From: Otis tarda
Taxonomy: Eukaryota; Chordata; Aves; Otidiformes; Otididae
Length of the DNA stretch: 64,000 nucleotides
Direction of reading: 5' to 3'
Assembly: GCA_026413225.1 (NCBI GenBank)
Contig: CM048552.1
Coordinates: 214,482,553-214,546,552, forward strand
Each line of letters starts with the position of its first letter. Position 1 is the stretch's first letter. The position numbers and the translations under genes were made by a program. Shown here piece after piece: positions 13,630 to 24,715 of the stretch. The notes under the pieces are model-generated. The model ran no database searches, had not been told where the DNA came from, and saw only the letters and a program-made list of their open reading frames with translations.

Positions 13630-13810
13630 CCCCGCCCCCAGCCCCAATCCAGCTGTGACCGCAGGTGCCGGAGCGGGGCGGAGCGGGGCGGTCCCGGGGC
13701 GGAGCGGGGCCGGGAGACGGGGAGGGCAGCGGGGGTGGCCGCGGGTGCGGAGCGCTGCTGCGGGTCCGGTGCATCCCGCTACCGGTAAGTGTCGCGTACG
13801 GGGCGGGGGG
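13630..13810 (+). promoter_or_regulatory. P2RY6: CpG-island promoter and probable untranslated exon 1 of P2RY6/P2RY3
   Basis: The block is very CpG-rich and has repeated GC boxes (GGGGCGG at about 13675, 13685 and 13696). It ends in a strong splice donor, ACCG|GTAAGT, with the last exon base at 13784. No TATA box is evident. The receptor coding exon downstream begins at a strong acceptor (19608/19609), so an upstream untranslated exon is required, and this is the best candidate on the + strand. The transcription start cannot be placed from sequence alone. Confidence 0.6.
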
Positions 13811-14995
13811 GGGGAGACGGGAACAACCGGACCGGGCAGGATGGGACCCTTGAGGGTCGCAGGGAACCGGGCAGGATGGGGCTGGACGGGGCAGGATGGG
13901 ACCCTGAAGGATCAGACCAAACTGGGCAGGATGGGACCTGAGAAGGTCGCAGGGAACCGGGCAGGATGGGGCTGGACTGGGTAGGGTGGTACCTGAGAGG
14001 GTCGCAGGGAACCGGGCAGGATGGGACCCTTGAGGGTCAGACCAAACTGGGCAGAATAGGACCCGAGAGGGTCGCAGGGAACCGGGCAGGATGGCGCTGG
14101 ACCGGGCAGGATGGGACCCTTGAGGGTGGCAGGGAACCGGGCAGGATGGGACCCAACTAGATCAGACCAAACTAGGCAGGATAGGACCCGAGAGGGTTGC
14201 AGGGAACCGGGCAGGATGGGACCCAACTAGATCAGACCAAACTGGGCAGGATAGGACCCGAGAGGGTCGCAGGGAACCGGGCAGGATGGGGCTGGACTGG
14301 GCAGGGGGACCCAAAAGGATCAGACCAAACTGGGCAGGATGGGACCCTTGAGGGTCAGACCAGACCGGGCAGGATGGGACCCAGCAGGATCACATGCAAC
14401 TGGGCAGGATGGGATCTGAGAAGGTCTCAGGGAACTGGGCAGGATGGGGCTGGACTGGGTAGGGTGGTACCTGAGAGGGTCAAACCAAACTGGGCAGGAT
14501 GGGACCTGGGAGGTTCAGACCAAACTGGGCATGAGGGGGCTGAACCGGGCAGGATGGGATCCGAGAGGGTGGTGGGGAATTGGGCAGGATGGGGCTGGAC
14601 CAGACAGAATGGGACCCAACTGGATCAAACCAGACTGGGTAGGATGGGACCCTTGAGGGTGACAGGGAACCGGGCAGGATGGGGCTGGACTGGGCAGGGT
14701 GGGACCCGAGAGAGTCAAACCAAACTGGACAGGATGGGAACCAAGAGGGTCACAGGGAATCTGGCAGCATAAGGCTGGACTGGGCAGGATGAGATCCAAC
14801 GGGATGAGGCCAGACCAACAGGTCCCAACAGGATGGGACCCTTGAGCGTCCCACAGAACCGGGCAGGATGGGACCTGGGAGGGTCAGACCAAACTGGGCA
14901 GGATGGAGCCAAACTGGGGAGGATGGAACCCAAGAGGGTCGGACAGAAGGGAGCAGGATGGGGCAGAACTGGAGAGGATGACCAGGCTTGGGGGT
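13811..14995. repeat. G-rich minisatellite in the presumed receptor intron 1
   Basis: About 1.2 kb of tandem repeats built on the core GGGCAGGATGGGACC. Two alternating spacings, about 20 and 35 bases, form a compound unit of roughly 56 bases. The array starts within about 30 bases of the presumed exon 1 donor. It is G-rich on the + strand, which would be the non-template strand of the receptor gene. Long open frames on both strands here are repeat artefacts. Confidence 0.95.
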
Positions 14996-16904
14996 TGTCC
15001 CAAAGCCACCCCAAATGGGAGCTACGGGGCTTTGCTTTTCGGGAAGTTGCACCGCTGAGTAGGGCTGAAAAAAATCAGTGGGGTGGGTTCACCCCCAGTG
15101 CCTCGCCTCCCCCGATCCTGGGATGCGCCCGCATCTCCTGGAGCATCTGTAAGGATCAGCCCCATGCCGAAGGCAACGTCACACGTGGAGTGTCCTCAAA
15201 TTATCTCGAGAGGAACTGGTCTTCCCTGGTGCCTCCAAAATGGGTGAAAGTGTGGCTGCATACGTGTTGCTGAGACCCGGCCAACTCGTTGCACCTTCCC
15301 TGTCCCATTTCCAGCAGGCAAGCGCTTGCCCCGGTTGCTCAGAGCGTTCCCGGGGTGTCGGTTTGCTTTAGAGATGGGGCACGGAAGCGTGGGGAGGTGG
15401 AGGAAGCCACCTGAGGACATCGGTGCCAGAGCCACCCTGTGCCCTGTCCCCACGGGTCCGCGTTACGCACCCAAAAATGCCACTTTGGCCCAATTTGGCC
15501 ACACCATGATGCTGTCACGCTTCAAGTTCCCTTAAAACACCCAACCCTTGACCCCCAACTGGGGGGCAGGTGGCACATGTCCACGGGCACCAGAAGATGT
15601 TTTGGGACCGGGCAGGGATGCGTTTGGGGACAGGGACGTTGCAGCTTGGGCCAAGAGACATGCAGGGCGGAAACGTCGGGCGCTTCATCCGCTTTGAAAT
15701 TTGCTGAGCTGGGGCTTTCACTTCCATCTCCACCATCCCAGCCGCTGCCTGTCAAAGCCACCGAGATGTCCTCACCACGCTCTCCTCCCAGGGCAGGAGC
15801 CAGTGATTATTTTTAATCTCTTCCGCCTCCGGGCGCAGAGAAACCCCGCTTCTCCTTCTTAACCCCACTCCTCCTTCCCAAGCACCTTAAATCCCCGGGA
15901 TAAGGGGGACCCCAGCCTACAGAGCACCCTAATACCACTGCACCCCTTTTTTTCCCCCCTTCAAGTCTCATTTCAGGATGGATTTCGCCCGGTGCCCATC
16001 ACCGTGGCGCCAGGGCATCCGTTTCCTCCCTCACCCCCGCAAGTCTCAATTAGCGACGGTTTTCTCCTGGCGCCCATCACCGTGGCGTCGGGGCGCGGCA
16101 ATCGGGTCCCCATAATCCCGTGATGTCCGGTTTTAGGGAACATCGAGCACGGAGGGCACCCACGCCGTCACCCCAAAGGCTGGCAGGGATTCCTGCGATG
16201 GTTTTTTTGGGGGGGAAAAAGGGATTTTTTTGGATAACCAGCCAAGCCAAGGGCACAGCAGTGTGACGAGGCCAAACGTCTCGTTGCGGTTTCGTTAACC
16301 GGGAACAGCAGCGATTTCTAGGAGACGGCAGGCTGCGATTGCGGGGTGACGGGCGGTTGCAGGCAGTGGAGTGGGGATTCTCCAGTGTCTAATAGAAGGG
16401 TTGTGCTCGGCACATCCAGCAGCTGGGTTTTTCCAGGGATCAGGGTAGATTTTTCCTCATGTCCTCTGGCTTCCCTATCCCACCTAGCCCAGCAGCTCTG
16501 GGGTTCAGTGCCCCATTCCCCTCTTGCAAAGAGGTTTTTTTTTCTCATTTGTCCTTTTTTGGGGGGCCGAATTCCCTCATTTTTTTGGTTGCTCATCGTA
16601 TTTTTGGCTCAGCTCTGTCTGCGGCTGCCCTCTGCCACCGATGGCCTCTGTAGCCTTGGGCATGTCCCTTAGCAATGCCCCACAAACACCTCTTCAGGGG
16701 GTGTTTTGGGGAGAAAATCTGTTAAAATGGGGCGTGAGCCACGCTGATTCGCTTCAAACCCAGTGCCCGTGCCTCAGTTTCCCTTCTGTGGCTGCGAAGA
16801 ACAAGGCAACCGGAGCATCTTCCTTCTCTTGGTGCCACCATCCCGGGTGCTCTCCCTGTCCCCAGCATCAGCTCCAGATGCCCACACTTGGAAGGAGCCA
16901 AAAA
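14996..16904. other. Non-coding sequence with one diverged duplication
   Basis: No gene is supported. A diverged direct duplication of about 55 bases occurs at 15963-16017 and 16039-16095. Both copies share CAAGTCTCA and CCCATCACCGTGGCG. The rest is unremarkable presumed intron. Confidence 0.4.
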
Positions 16905-16990
16905 TGGGGAAAAAGACCCAAAAATGGGTGAAAAGTCCCAAAAATGGGGGGAAAGACCCAAAAATGGGGGGAAAGACCCAAAAATTCGTG
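16905..16990. repeat. Short tandem repeat, core CCAAAAATGGGG
   Basis: Four to five copies of a roughly 20-base unit containing AAAAATGGGG and AAAGACCC. Flanking sequence is not repetitive. Confidence 0.85.
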
Positions 16991-17139
16991 GGTCTGGTGA
17001 CACAGCTGGTGGCCTCAACCAACCACATCCTGGCATCCCTGAGCCAGGTCTGGGGCGCGTCCCCCTGCCCCAGTGGCATCTGCCAGCTCGGGGCGTCCGT
17101 TGGTATCTGGGTACGGCTCTTTTGGGGCGGGCAACGTGG

Positions 17140-17360
17140 CTGTGCACGTGTGTAGGGCGTGTGCATGGGCACACGTGTGTCCGTACGCGTGCACACGCGT
17201 GTATAGGGGACCCGTGTGTGTGCAGGGGATGGGGACGTACGGGCGCTGTGCGGAGCCATGATGGCGCTGGGGCAGGTTGTGCCGGGCCGTGCCATGCAGC
17301 GCGGTGCCCTGCATGTGGTGCCGTGCAGTGCCATGCCATGCAGTGCCATGCCATGCTGCA
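17140..17360. repeat. CACGTGTG-type and GTGCCATGCA low-complexity repeats
   Basis: 17140-17225 is rich in GTGTGCACACG-like alternating purine/pyrimidine sequence. 17275-17355 repeats variants of GTGCCATGCA. No coding function is supported. Confidence 0.7.
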
Positions 17361-17399
17361 CGGCGCCCACCCTGCCACCCGGGTTTCTGTTCCTGTCTC

Positions 17400-17552
17400 C
17401 CATGGGGTGCTGCTGCTGGGTGGAAAGGGGAAGCGTTGCTCAACGGGGGCGAGGGCAGCACCCCGGGGCCGCAGACGCGCCCGGGCGCTGGGCAGAGCGG
17501 AGGGTGCCAGCACCCTGTGGCACCCCCCCGGCACCCTATGACACCCCAGCAG
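17400..17552 (+). other. Candidate alternative untranslated exon of P2RY6/P2RY3
   Basis: A CpG-rich block (GGCCGCAGACGCGCCCGGGC at about 17468) ends at a consensus donor, CAGCAG|GTAAGA, with the last exon base at 17552. It lies between the CpG-island exon at 13784 and the coding exon at 19609, on the same strand. It could be a second 5' exon or an alternative first exon. A start site and acceptor are not defined, so this rests on the donor and composition only. Confidence 0.3.
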
Positions 17553-18771
17553 GTAAGACATTCTCCCAAACCCCCAGGACTCCCCCCCCCCACCCCTCTT
17601 TCCAGCCCCCTTGTCCCCAGTGTCACGCCGAGCGCACGTGAGACGGCAAAGGCTCCTGTGGGTACCCAGGGTGGGGGCTGGCATGGATGCTGCCCCGGCC
17701 TGGGGGGTCCCAGGCGAATTGTGGGGGGGGGGATCCCAGGAGTCAGGGCAGTTTGGCTTGGGGGTGGCAGAGGTGGGTGCTGGGACCACCTGGAGCTGGG
17801 TGCAATGGGGCACAGCGGGGGGGGATCAGTGGGGTACCGGGGGGTAGGAGGGTTATGCAGGAGCAAGTAGAGTGGGGGGCACGGATCTCCAGGCCTGGAG
17901 CACCCCCCAAAATGGGGAAGCCTTGTGTGTCCCCCTCAACATTTTCTGGGGTTGGTAAATCCTCAAATGGGGCCAGCACGGTGACACAAGCTCTGGGACC
18001 CATGTGTCCCCACCTCGGTTCCCTCTGCCCCATGCATCCCACTTCCCTTCCCTGCCTCAGTTTCCCTTCCGGGCACCGCTCACCCCATTTCCAGGCAAGC
18101 TGGTCCCTGCCAGGCGTTGGGGCGGCCGCCGGGGTGAGCGAGGGCGAGTGGGTGCTGGCCCCGTGCCACCGGCCGGGGTTACGGGCAGGTCTGCCGGGGC
18201 GACGGAGGAAGCGGGAGGAGGAAGGAGAAGCGGCTCCAGCCGCGTCTCCAAGCTGCTGCAACCCAGGAGCGTGTAGCACCCATGGGTGGCGTGGAGAGGG
18301 GTTCAGCCGAGCGACGTGGCTGGGGTCAAGGGGTGGCTGTGGGACCACGTCTTTCACGCTCATCTCAGCCTCTCAGAAAAGGTGGTGGCATCTTCTCCAG
18401 CTCTTGCAGCCCAGAGGCCACGTGGATGGGCTCTCTGAGCCCACAAGACCCAAAAACTCTGGGTCCAGAGCGTCACCAGTAACCATGAAATGTCTGCGGG
18501 TCGTGCTGGGCTCCGTGCAGGTGGCATCTCCCGAACGTCAGGGGATGTCACCAGCTCGGGTGAGTGGCCGTAGGGTTTTGGCACCCCCTGCAGAGGAGCA
18601 GGAAGCCATGCCGGTGGCCACAATTTCCTCTCTGGGCCTTGTGCAAACTTTTCTGTGGGTGTCAGTGGAAGAGGAGCTGAGATCACCGCCACCACGGTGT
18701 CCCATGTGTCACCACCCCACACAGTCTCACTCTCTTCACCTTCACCTACCTCTAAATCTATTGCTCTGGTT
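17553..18771. other. Presumed intronic sequence, no feature
   Basis: C- and G-rich sequence with short G runs (17716-17730, 17816-17824). A long open frame crosses it but has no family resemblance and continues into a CR1 element, so I do not treat it as coding. Confidence 0.4.
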
Positions 18772-19540
18772 TAGAAACACAGGAGGGTCTGGGTGGGAAG
18801 GGACCTTCAAAGCCCACCCAGCCCAACCCCCCTGCCAGGAGCAGGGACATCTCCAACCACATCAGGTTGCTCAGAGCCCCGGCCAACCTGGCCTGGAATG
18901 TTTCCAGGGATGGGGCATCCACTGCCTCTCTGGGCAGCCTCGCCACCTTCACTGGAAAAAAAAATCTCTTCCTTGTATCCGGTCTGAATCTATCTTATTA
19001 GTTTAAAACCATGACCCCTCGTCCTGTCCCAGCAGGCCCTGCTGAAGAGTCTCTCCCCACCTTTCCTGCAGCCCCCTTTGGGCACTGGGAGCCGCTCTCA
19101 GCTCTCCCCGGAGCCTCCTCTTCTCCAGGCTGAACAGCCCCAGCTCTCTCAGCCTGGCCTCACAGCAGAGCTGCTCCAGCCCTCTCAGCATCTGCGTGGC
19201 CTCCTCTGGGCCCTCTCCAGCAGCTCCACGTCCTTCTGCTGTTGGGGGCTCCAGAGCTGGACGCAGCGCTGCAGGGGGGTCTCACCAGAGCGGAGCAGAG
19301 GGGCAGAATCCCCTCCCTCGCCCTGCTGCCCACGCTGCTGGGGGTGCAGCCCAGGGTGCCGTTGGTTTCTGGGCTGTGAGCGCACGTTGCCGGCTCGTGT
19401 TGAGCTTCTCACCCACCAGCACCCCCAAGTCCTTCTCCTCAGGGCTGCTCTCCATCCCTTCATCCCCCAGCCTGTATGGATACTGACGGTTGCCCCAGAC
19501 CAGAAGGACAGAGCTATGGGGTTGAACACAACATTCCATG
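18772..19540 (-). mobile_element. CR1 LINE fragment just upstream of the receptor coding exon
   Basis: Starts with the inverted CR1 3' block (GGTCTGGGTGGGAAGGGACC). It continues through GGTTGCTCAGAGCCCCGGCC and CTTCTCCAGGCTGAACAGCC into the ORF2 C-terminal region, ending near 19540. It is the longest CR1 in the window. It is antisense to the receptor gene and ends about 70 bases before the coding-exon acceptor. The right boundary is approximate because the 5' truncation point is diverged. Confidence 0.93.
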
Positions 19541-19663
19541 TTCACCCTGCTAAGGTGGATGTGGCACCACCTGGCCAAGCCACCAACTGTCCCCTTTGTC
19601 ATTCACAGGTGCTGCCAAGGAGCCACATCAGCGGAGAGGACACCAGAAGTGGGGACCGCCACC

Positions 19664-20656
19664 ATGGCCAACTCGACGGCCCCCATGGGGCCTGGGAGGA
19701 ACTCGTGCACCTTCCATGAGGAGTTCAAGCAGGTTCTGCTGCCCCTGGTCTACTCGGTGGTGTTCATGGTGGGGTTGCCCTTGAACGCCGTGGTCATCGG
19801 GCAGATCTGGGTGGCCCGTAAGGCGCTCAGCCGCACCATGATCTACATGCTGAACCTGGCCACGGCCGATCTGCTCTACGTCTGCTCCCTCCCACTCCTC
19901 ATCTACAACTACACCCAGAAGGATTATTGGCCTTTTGGGGACTTCACCTGCAAATTCGTCCGCTTCCAGTTTTACACCAACCTACATGGCAGCATCCTCT
20001 TCCTCACCTGCATCAGCGTCCAGCGGTACCTGGGCATCTGCCACCCCTTGGCCTCGTGGCACAAGAAGAAGGGGAAGAAGCTGACGTGGCTGGTGTGCGC
20101 TGCGGTTTGGTTCATCGTCATCGCCCAGTGCCTGCCCACCTTCCTCTTCGCTTCCACTGGCACCCAAAGGAACCGCACAGTTTGCTACGACCTGAGCCCA
20201 CCGGATCGCTCCGCTGCCTACTTCCCGTACGGCATCACCCTCACCATCACCGGCTTCCTGCTGCCCTTCGTGGCCATCCTCGCCTGCTACTGCAGCATGG
20301 CCCGGATCCTGTGCCAGAAGGATGAGCTGATCGGCTTGGCGGTGCACAAAAAGAAGGACAAAGCCGTGCGTATGGTCATCATCGTGGTCATCGTCTTCTC
20401 CATCAGCTTCTTCCCCTTCCACCTCACCAAGACCATCTACCTGATTGTCCGTTCCTCACCCGGCCTGCCCTGCCCGACTCTGCAGATGTTTGCCATCGCC
20501 TACAAGTGCACGCGTCCCTTTGCCAGCATGAACAGTGTCCTCGACCCCATCCTCTTCTACTTCACCCAACGCAAGTTTCGGGAGAGCACCCGTTACCTCC
20601 TTGACAAGATGAGCTCCAAGTGGCGACATGATCATTGCATTGCCTACGGCTCCTAG
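19664..20656 (+). CDS. P2RY6: P2Y purinoceptor 3 (avian P2Y6-type receptor)
   Basis: A 330-residue class A GPCR, essentially the length known for chicken P2Y3, the bird counterpart of mammalian P2Y6. These receptors sense extracellular nucleotides, mainly UDP for this group, at the plasma membrane and couple to Gq and phospholipase C. The start is chosen at an ideal Kozak context (GCCACCATGG). The in-frame ATG at 19538 lies upstream of the splice acceptor and is excluded. Visible features: seven hydrophobic segments (TM1 near residues 25-48, TM2 near 60-83); Cys96 and Cys174 for the conserved disulfide; N-glycosylation sequons at Asn3 and Asn170; Gln-Arg-Tyr at 120-122 in place of DRY; a basic HKKKDK third loop at 228-233; the P2Y TM6 motif FPFHLTK (250-256); Arg284 in TM7; and DPILFYF at 294-300. 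Cys15 and Cys282 could form the second extracellular disulfide. Close similarity to P2Y3 is judged from memory of the family. The symbol P2RY3 is also used for this gene. Confidence 0.96.
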   Translation: MANSTAPMGPGRNSCTFHEEFKQVLLPLVYSVVFMVGLPLNAVVIGQIWVARKALSRTMIYMLNLATADLLYVCSLPLLIYNYTQKDYWPFGDFTCKFVRFQFYTNLHGSILFLTCISVQRYLGICHPLASWHKKKGKKLTWLVCAAVWFIVIAQCLPTFLFASTGTQRNRTVCYDLSPPDRSAAYFPYGITLTITGFLLPFVAILACYCSMARILCQKDELIGLAVHKKKDKAVRMVIIVVIVFSISFFPFHLTKTIYLIVRSSPGLPCPTLQMFAIAYKCTRPFASMNSVLDPILFYFTQRKFRESTRYLLDKMSSKWRHDHCIAYGS

Positions 20657-20928
20657 GTGAGGATGAGGGCCACCTCGGTGTCACCGGGACCAGACATGGA
20701 GCAATTTTGGCTTCAAGCTCCACAGAGCGGAGATGGCTTCAGCTGGGGGTGTGCTGGAGGACAGGAGGACGGCATGTCCCAAGCCTTCAGCACTTTCATC
20801 CCATGTCCAGCCTGCAGCGGCACAGTATTAACCCCATCACGGCGCAGATCCAGTGTCCCCTCCCTGGCTCGGTTGCTCCATTTGAGCAGCTTAGGGCCAT
20901 GTTTCCTTGGTGGCCCAGCCACTGATGC

Positions 20929-20934
20929 AATAAA
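20929..20934 (+). terminator. P2RY6: Polyadenylation signal AATAAA of the receptor gene
   Basis: Canonical AATAAA 272 bases after the stop codon, followed within 15-30 bases by TG-rich sequence (CACTGGTGGGACC). It gives a short 3' UTR of about 300 bases. Confidence 0.6.
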
Positions 20935-20950
20935 AACCACTGGTGGGACC

Positions 20951-23382
20951 ATGGACAACACGGTGGGACTGTGGAGAACATGGTCTCTGGCTCAGGGCGA
21001 GCTGCTGGGAGGCAATTTCTCCCCCTTGTCATTTAAAGTTTCCCTGATGGGGCCATGAGAGGGCTGGGGAGGGTTTGGTTCAGCTCAAACCTGCCTGTGG
21101 ATGATGGGGTTGTGTGGTTCTCCAGCTCAAGATCAATGTCACGAACGTTTTTGGTGGTAATACTGGGACGTCTCTATCCCCAGGTCCCTAGAATAGGGCC
21201 AGACCAGTAAGAGACATGGGCCTACTGTTACCACTGGTGCTGCAAAATGGTGGGAGAGCACCCTTGACCAGATTGGGAGCTGGGAGGGGGGACATAACGC
21301 CAACTAGGACACCCATGCTGGATTTCCCACCCAAGCAATGGCCATGGCCTGGATTAGATGCAAAGCCAGCGGTGTTTTCATCTACCTGAGGACCTTCAGC
21401 ATCATCCAAGTCCTGCATCCTCAGCACCCTGCTGTCACCTCCTAACCAGGATCCACCAAAATCAGAGCTGGACACAATGCCAGGAATTGGGAAACCCACG
21501 TCACACTGAGCTACTCGATGTCCTCGGCCACGTCCCACCGTTGGCTTGGCCTCTCCACCGCCATCACATCGGGTCGGGGCTTGAGCTTGGCTCCGGCAAG
21601 GAGGGATTCGCTTAGGCGGCGCGGGGTGGACGTACCACTGATCGCTCTGCGAGTCTTCTTGAACATATAGGGTCTATAGAATAAACCTCCCGCCCTTTTT
21701 CAGGTGGATATGCACACAGATACCTAAAAACTTCACTGCATTTCTCGCAGGTTGTCTACGTGTAATAATCACATCTCAGTTGATTTAATTAATTCGCTTC
21801 AATTCTCCGGAGGTGAGCATTTCTCCTGCACGCGACTTCCTCCCAACTTGCTCCCCACAAGCGCACGGTCATCTTCCTGGAGTACCCGGCCACCCAGGGA
21901 CCTCGCCAGCATCCCAAGCCGGTGGTCCCAATGGGGTTCCTTGCTATCGCGAGGATGAGGAAGGTGCCTAGGGTGGTCGTTGGCTCTTGGACGATGCTTG
22001 AAGATCTCAGCATCACGGTGGGCTGGAATGGAGAGCGATCCCACAATGGTGCTAGCTCAAACCACCTGGTTTTATAGGAGTGGTGGCCTTGTCTTGGTGG
22101 AGAGGACGACACGTGGTGCCCACAGCTTTAAGCTGGAGCACAGAAAGCAACGGAGGCAGCAGAACCAGCCCCAGAGTTTCTCTTGGCTGGAGCTCATCTG
22201 TGCCAAAATCTCCTCCAATGTATTTCTGAGGTCCCGCAATGGAAGGGCAAAATGTCGGGGGGGCTGCAAGAGTGATGGCTGGTGGGACAACCCCAGCACA
22301 GTGTCCCCAACTCTTCCCAGACAAAAGGGAGGTGACAGGGTGGGAGATGCCAGGCCACACCGTCCAGACCCAGGAGAGGGCGCAAAATATTCAGATTTGG
22401 AGAAATCCAGCTGGGTCTACCGGTGCCCGCTCGGCTGCGGGGAGGGATGGAGGAGCCCTGCTTCAACACACCGCCCGGCCAAAATTTAACCACAAAAAAA
22501 AGCTTTGAGGGGGAAAAAATAAGCAGCTCCCAGAAAGTCTGGTGGTGGCTGCAGGGACAATGTGGGCTCAGACGGTGACACCCAGCAGCCTCAGGACACC
22601 TGGGTGAGGTCCTTGATGGTGGAATCACAAATTTGGGGGTTTGTAAGATTAGGAGGCACATGGAGCTCACTGATTTTTGCGCTTTGCATCTGACCATGTC
22701 CTGGAATCTTGTCGATACCACCAGGCCCCAAAGCCATGATGACGGGCACAACAGGGCACCTTAGTGACGAGGTGGGTGCTTCAAAACATCTCCTCTCGCA
22801 AGCTGCTCAACACCGGCAGCCTGAGGACCAGCTCCTACGGCACCGAGAGCGGCCGAAAGGCACAGCTCTTCCCAAAATCCCATCTCTAACACCAGGTGAC
22901 CATGGGGACATCGTCCTTATGACCAGGAGACACCCAGCCCTGGGGGAACCAGGGAGGAGGGTGGAGGGAGGGAAGGAAGAGCTGGGAAAGGAATATCTGC
23001 TGGGGTGGTGTGTCTCACAGCATCGCCAGAGGCTTTTTTTTACATCCTGAAAAATGCATTTATGGAGGGTATTGGATTTTTTTTTTAATCACCACCAGGT
23101 TTTTTGTGCCCCTGGGACAGAGCCAGCAACGTCCTTCACGTGGCCAGGACACCTCTCCAGCCCCATCCAGCTCACCCAGCAACCACCCTCCAGCCACCTC
23201 CATTTTTTTTCGCATCCCCAGCGATAAATCTGTTGTCTTGGGGGAAAAGGGGGGTACGAGCTGCAAATAGCAAGCGTTGACAAGCAATGCTGAAAAACCC
23301 CGAGAAAGTCTGTTCGCGGGGCGGTGTGTCACTGAAGCTCTTCGCAAGTTGGGAACAAGGTGTTCTGCCTTCCTGGAGATGA
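20951..23382. other. Intergenic spacer between receptor and ARHGEF17
   Basis: No gene is supported. An AATAAA at about 21679 may be a distal poly(A) signal of the receptor. An AT-rich patch at 21700-21800 contains TTGATTTAATTAATTCG. Open frames here are short and overlapping. Confidence 0.45.
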
Positions 23383-23700
23383 ATCACAGAATCGAAGGAG
23401 GGTTTGGGTGGGAAGGGACCTTCAAAGGCCACCCAGTCCAACCCCCTGCCAGGAGCAGGGACATCTCCAACCACATCAGGTTGCTCAGAGCCCCGGCCAA
23501 CCTGGCCTGGAATGTTTCCGGGAATGGGGCATCCACCACCTCTCTGGGCAACCTGGGACAGTGCTCCACCGCCCTCACAGTGAAGAATTTCTTCCCAATA
23601 TCTGATCTACATCCACCCTCTTCCAGTTTAAACCATTACCTCTTGTCCTGTCACTACATGTGCTTGTCAAAAGTCTCTCTTCAGTTTTCTTCAGTTGCAA
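23383..23700 (-). mobile_element. CR1 LINE fragment
   Basis: Begins AATCACAGAATCG, then GGTTTGGGTGGGAAGGG, the GGTTGCTCAGAGCCCCGGCC block and the CTCTTGTCCTGTCACTACA block. Minus-strand, 5'-truncated copy. Confidence 0.95.
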
Positions 23701-23825
23701 ATGCAGAAATCCTCAGTGGAAGGAAAGGATCTGTTGGTGGCACCCAAATTTTTGCTTACTTAGCCTGTTTTCCCCTAAAAAAAAATCCCCTAAAAAAAAA
23801 AAACAAAAAAACCCACCCCAAACCT

Positions 23826-24715
23826 GGGAGGAAGCGGAGGGAAGGGATGAAGGATGGGGTGGGGGGTGAAGGGTGGGGATGGGGTGAAGGATGGGGAGGG
23901 GGTGAAGGATGGGGAGGGGGTGAAGGATGGGGTGGGGGGGAAGGGTGGGGAGGGGGTGAAGGATGTGAGGGGGGTGAGCGATGCGGGAGGGGATAAAGGA
24001 TGAGGAGACTGGGGTGAAGGATGGGGGGTGAAAGATGCAGGGAGGGGGTGAAGGGTGGGGAGAGGGTGAAGGACGTGGGAGGGGTGAAGGATGCGGAGGG
24101 GGTGGAGGATGAGGAGGGGTTGAAGGACGCAGAGAGGGGGTGAAGGAGGTGGAGAGGGGAGTGAAAAAAGAGGAGGGGGGGTGAAGTATGAGGAGGGGGG
24201 GTGAAGTATGTGGGGGTGAAGGATGAGGAGGGGGTAAAGGATGCGGGGGGGTTAAGGATAGGGAGGGGGTGAAGGATGTGGGGGGGTGAAGGATGAGGAG
24301 GGGGTGAAGGATGTGGGGGGGGTGAAGGATGGAGGGGGTGAAGGATGGGGAGGGGGTGAAGGATGGGGAGGGGGTGAAGGATGTGGGGAGGGGGTGAAGG
24401 ATGGGGAGGGGGTGAAGGATGGGGAGGGGGTGAAGGATGTGGGGAGGGGGTGAAGGATGGAGGGGGTGAAGGATGGGGAGGGGGTGAAGGATGGGGGGGG
24501 GGGGGGTGAAGGATGCAGGGAGGAGAGTGAAGGATGCGGGGGGGGTGAAGGACGCAGGGAGGGGGGTAAAGGATGAGGAGAGTGGGGCGAAGGATGGGGG
24601 GAATGAAGGATAAGGAGGGGTTAAAGGATGCGGGGGGGGGTGAAGGATAAGGAGGGGTTAAAGGATGCGGGGGGGGGGTGAAGGATGAGGGGGGGGAAGG
24701 ATGCGAGGGGGACGC
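23826..24715. repeat. G/A-rich minisatellite upstream of the ARHGEF17 promoter
   Basis: About 0.9 kb of roughly 20-base units on the theme GGGGTGAAGGATGGGGAGG. The + strand is almost purely purine apart from one or two T per unit. It ends about 250 bases before the CpG island. The 382-codon Pro/Ser/His frame on the minus strand is a translation of this array and not a gene. Confidence 0.96.

Larger units (their letters stand above)
19609..20950 (+). other. P2RY6: P2RY6/P2RY3 coding (terminal) exon with UTRs
   Basis: The acceptor is a pyrimidine-rich tract ending CATTCACAG at 19608. The exon carries 55 bases of 5' UTR, the whole coding region (19664-20656) and a 3' UTR with an AATAAA signal at 20929-20934. 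The end of the exon is estimated about 15-20 bases after that signal. A second AATAAA at about 21679 could serve a longer transcript. Confidence 0.8.

Noticed and set aside
17687-19006. 439-codon open frame on the + strand upstream of the receptor
   Set aside because: Composition is low-complexity Gly/Ser/Pro, it runs into an antisense CR1 element, and it resembles no protein family.
19538-19663. Upstream in-frame ATG giving a 372-residue receptor
   Set aside because: It lies before the splice acceptor at 19608, partly beside CR1 remnant sequence, whereas 19664 has an ideal Kozak context and gives the length expected for P2Y3.
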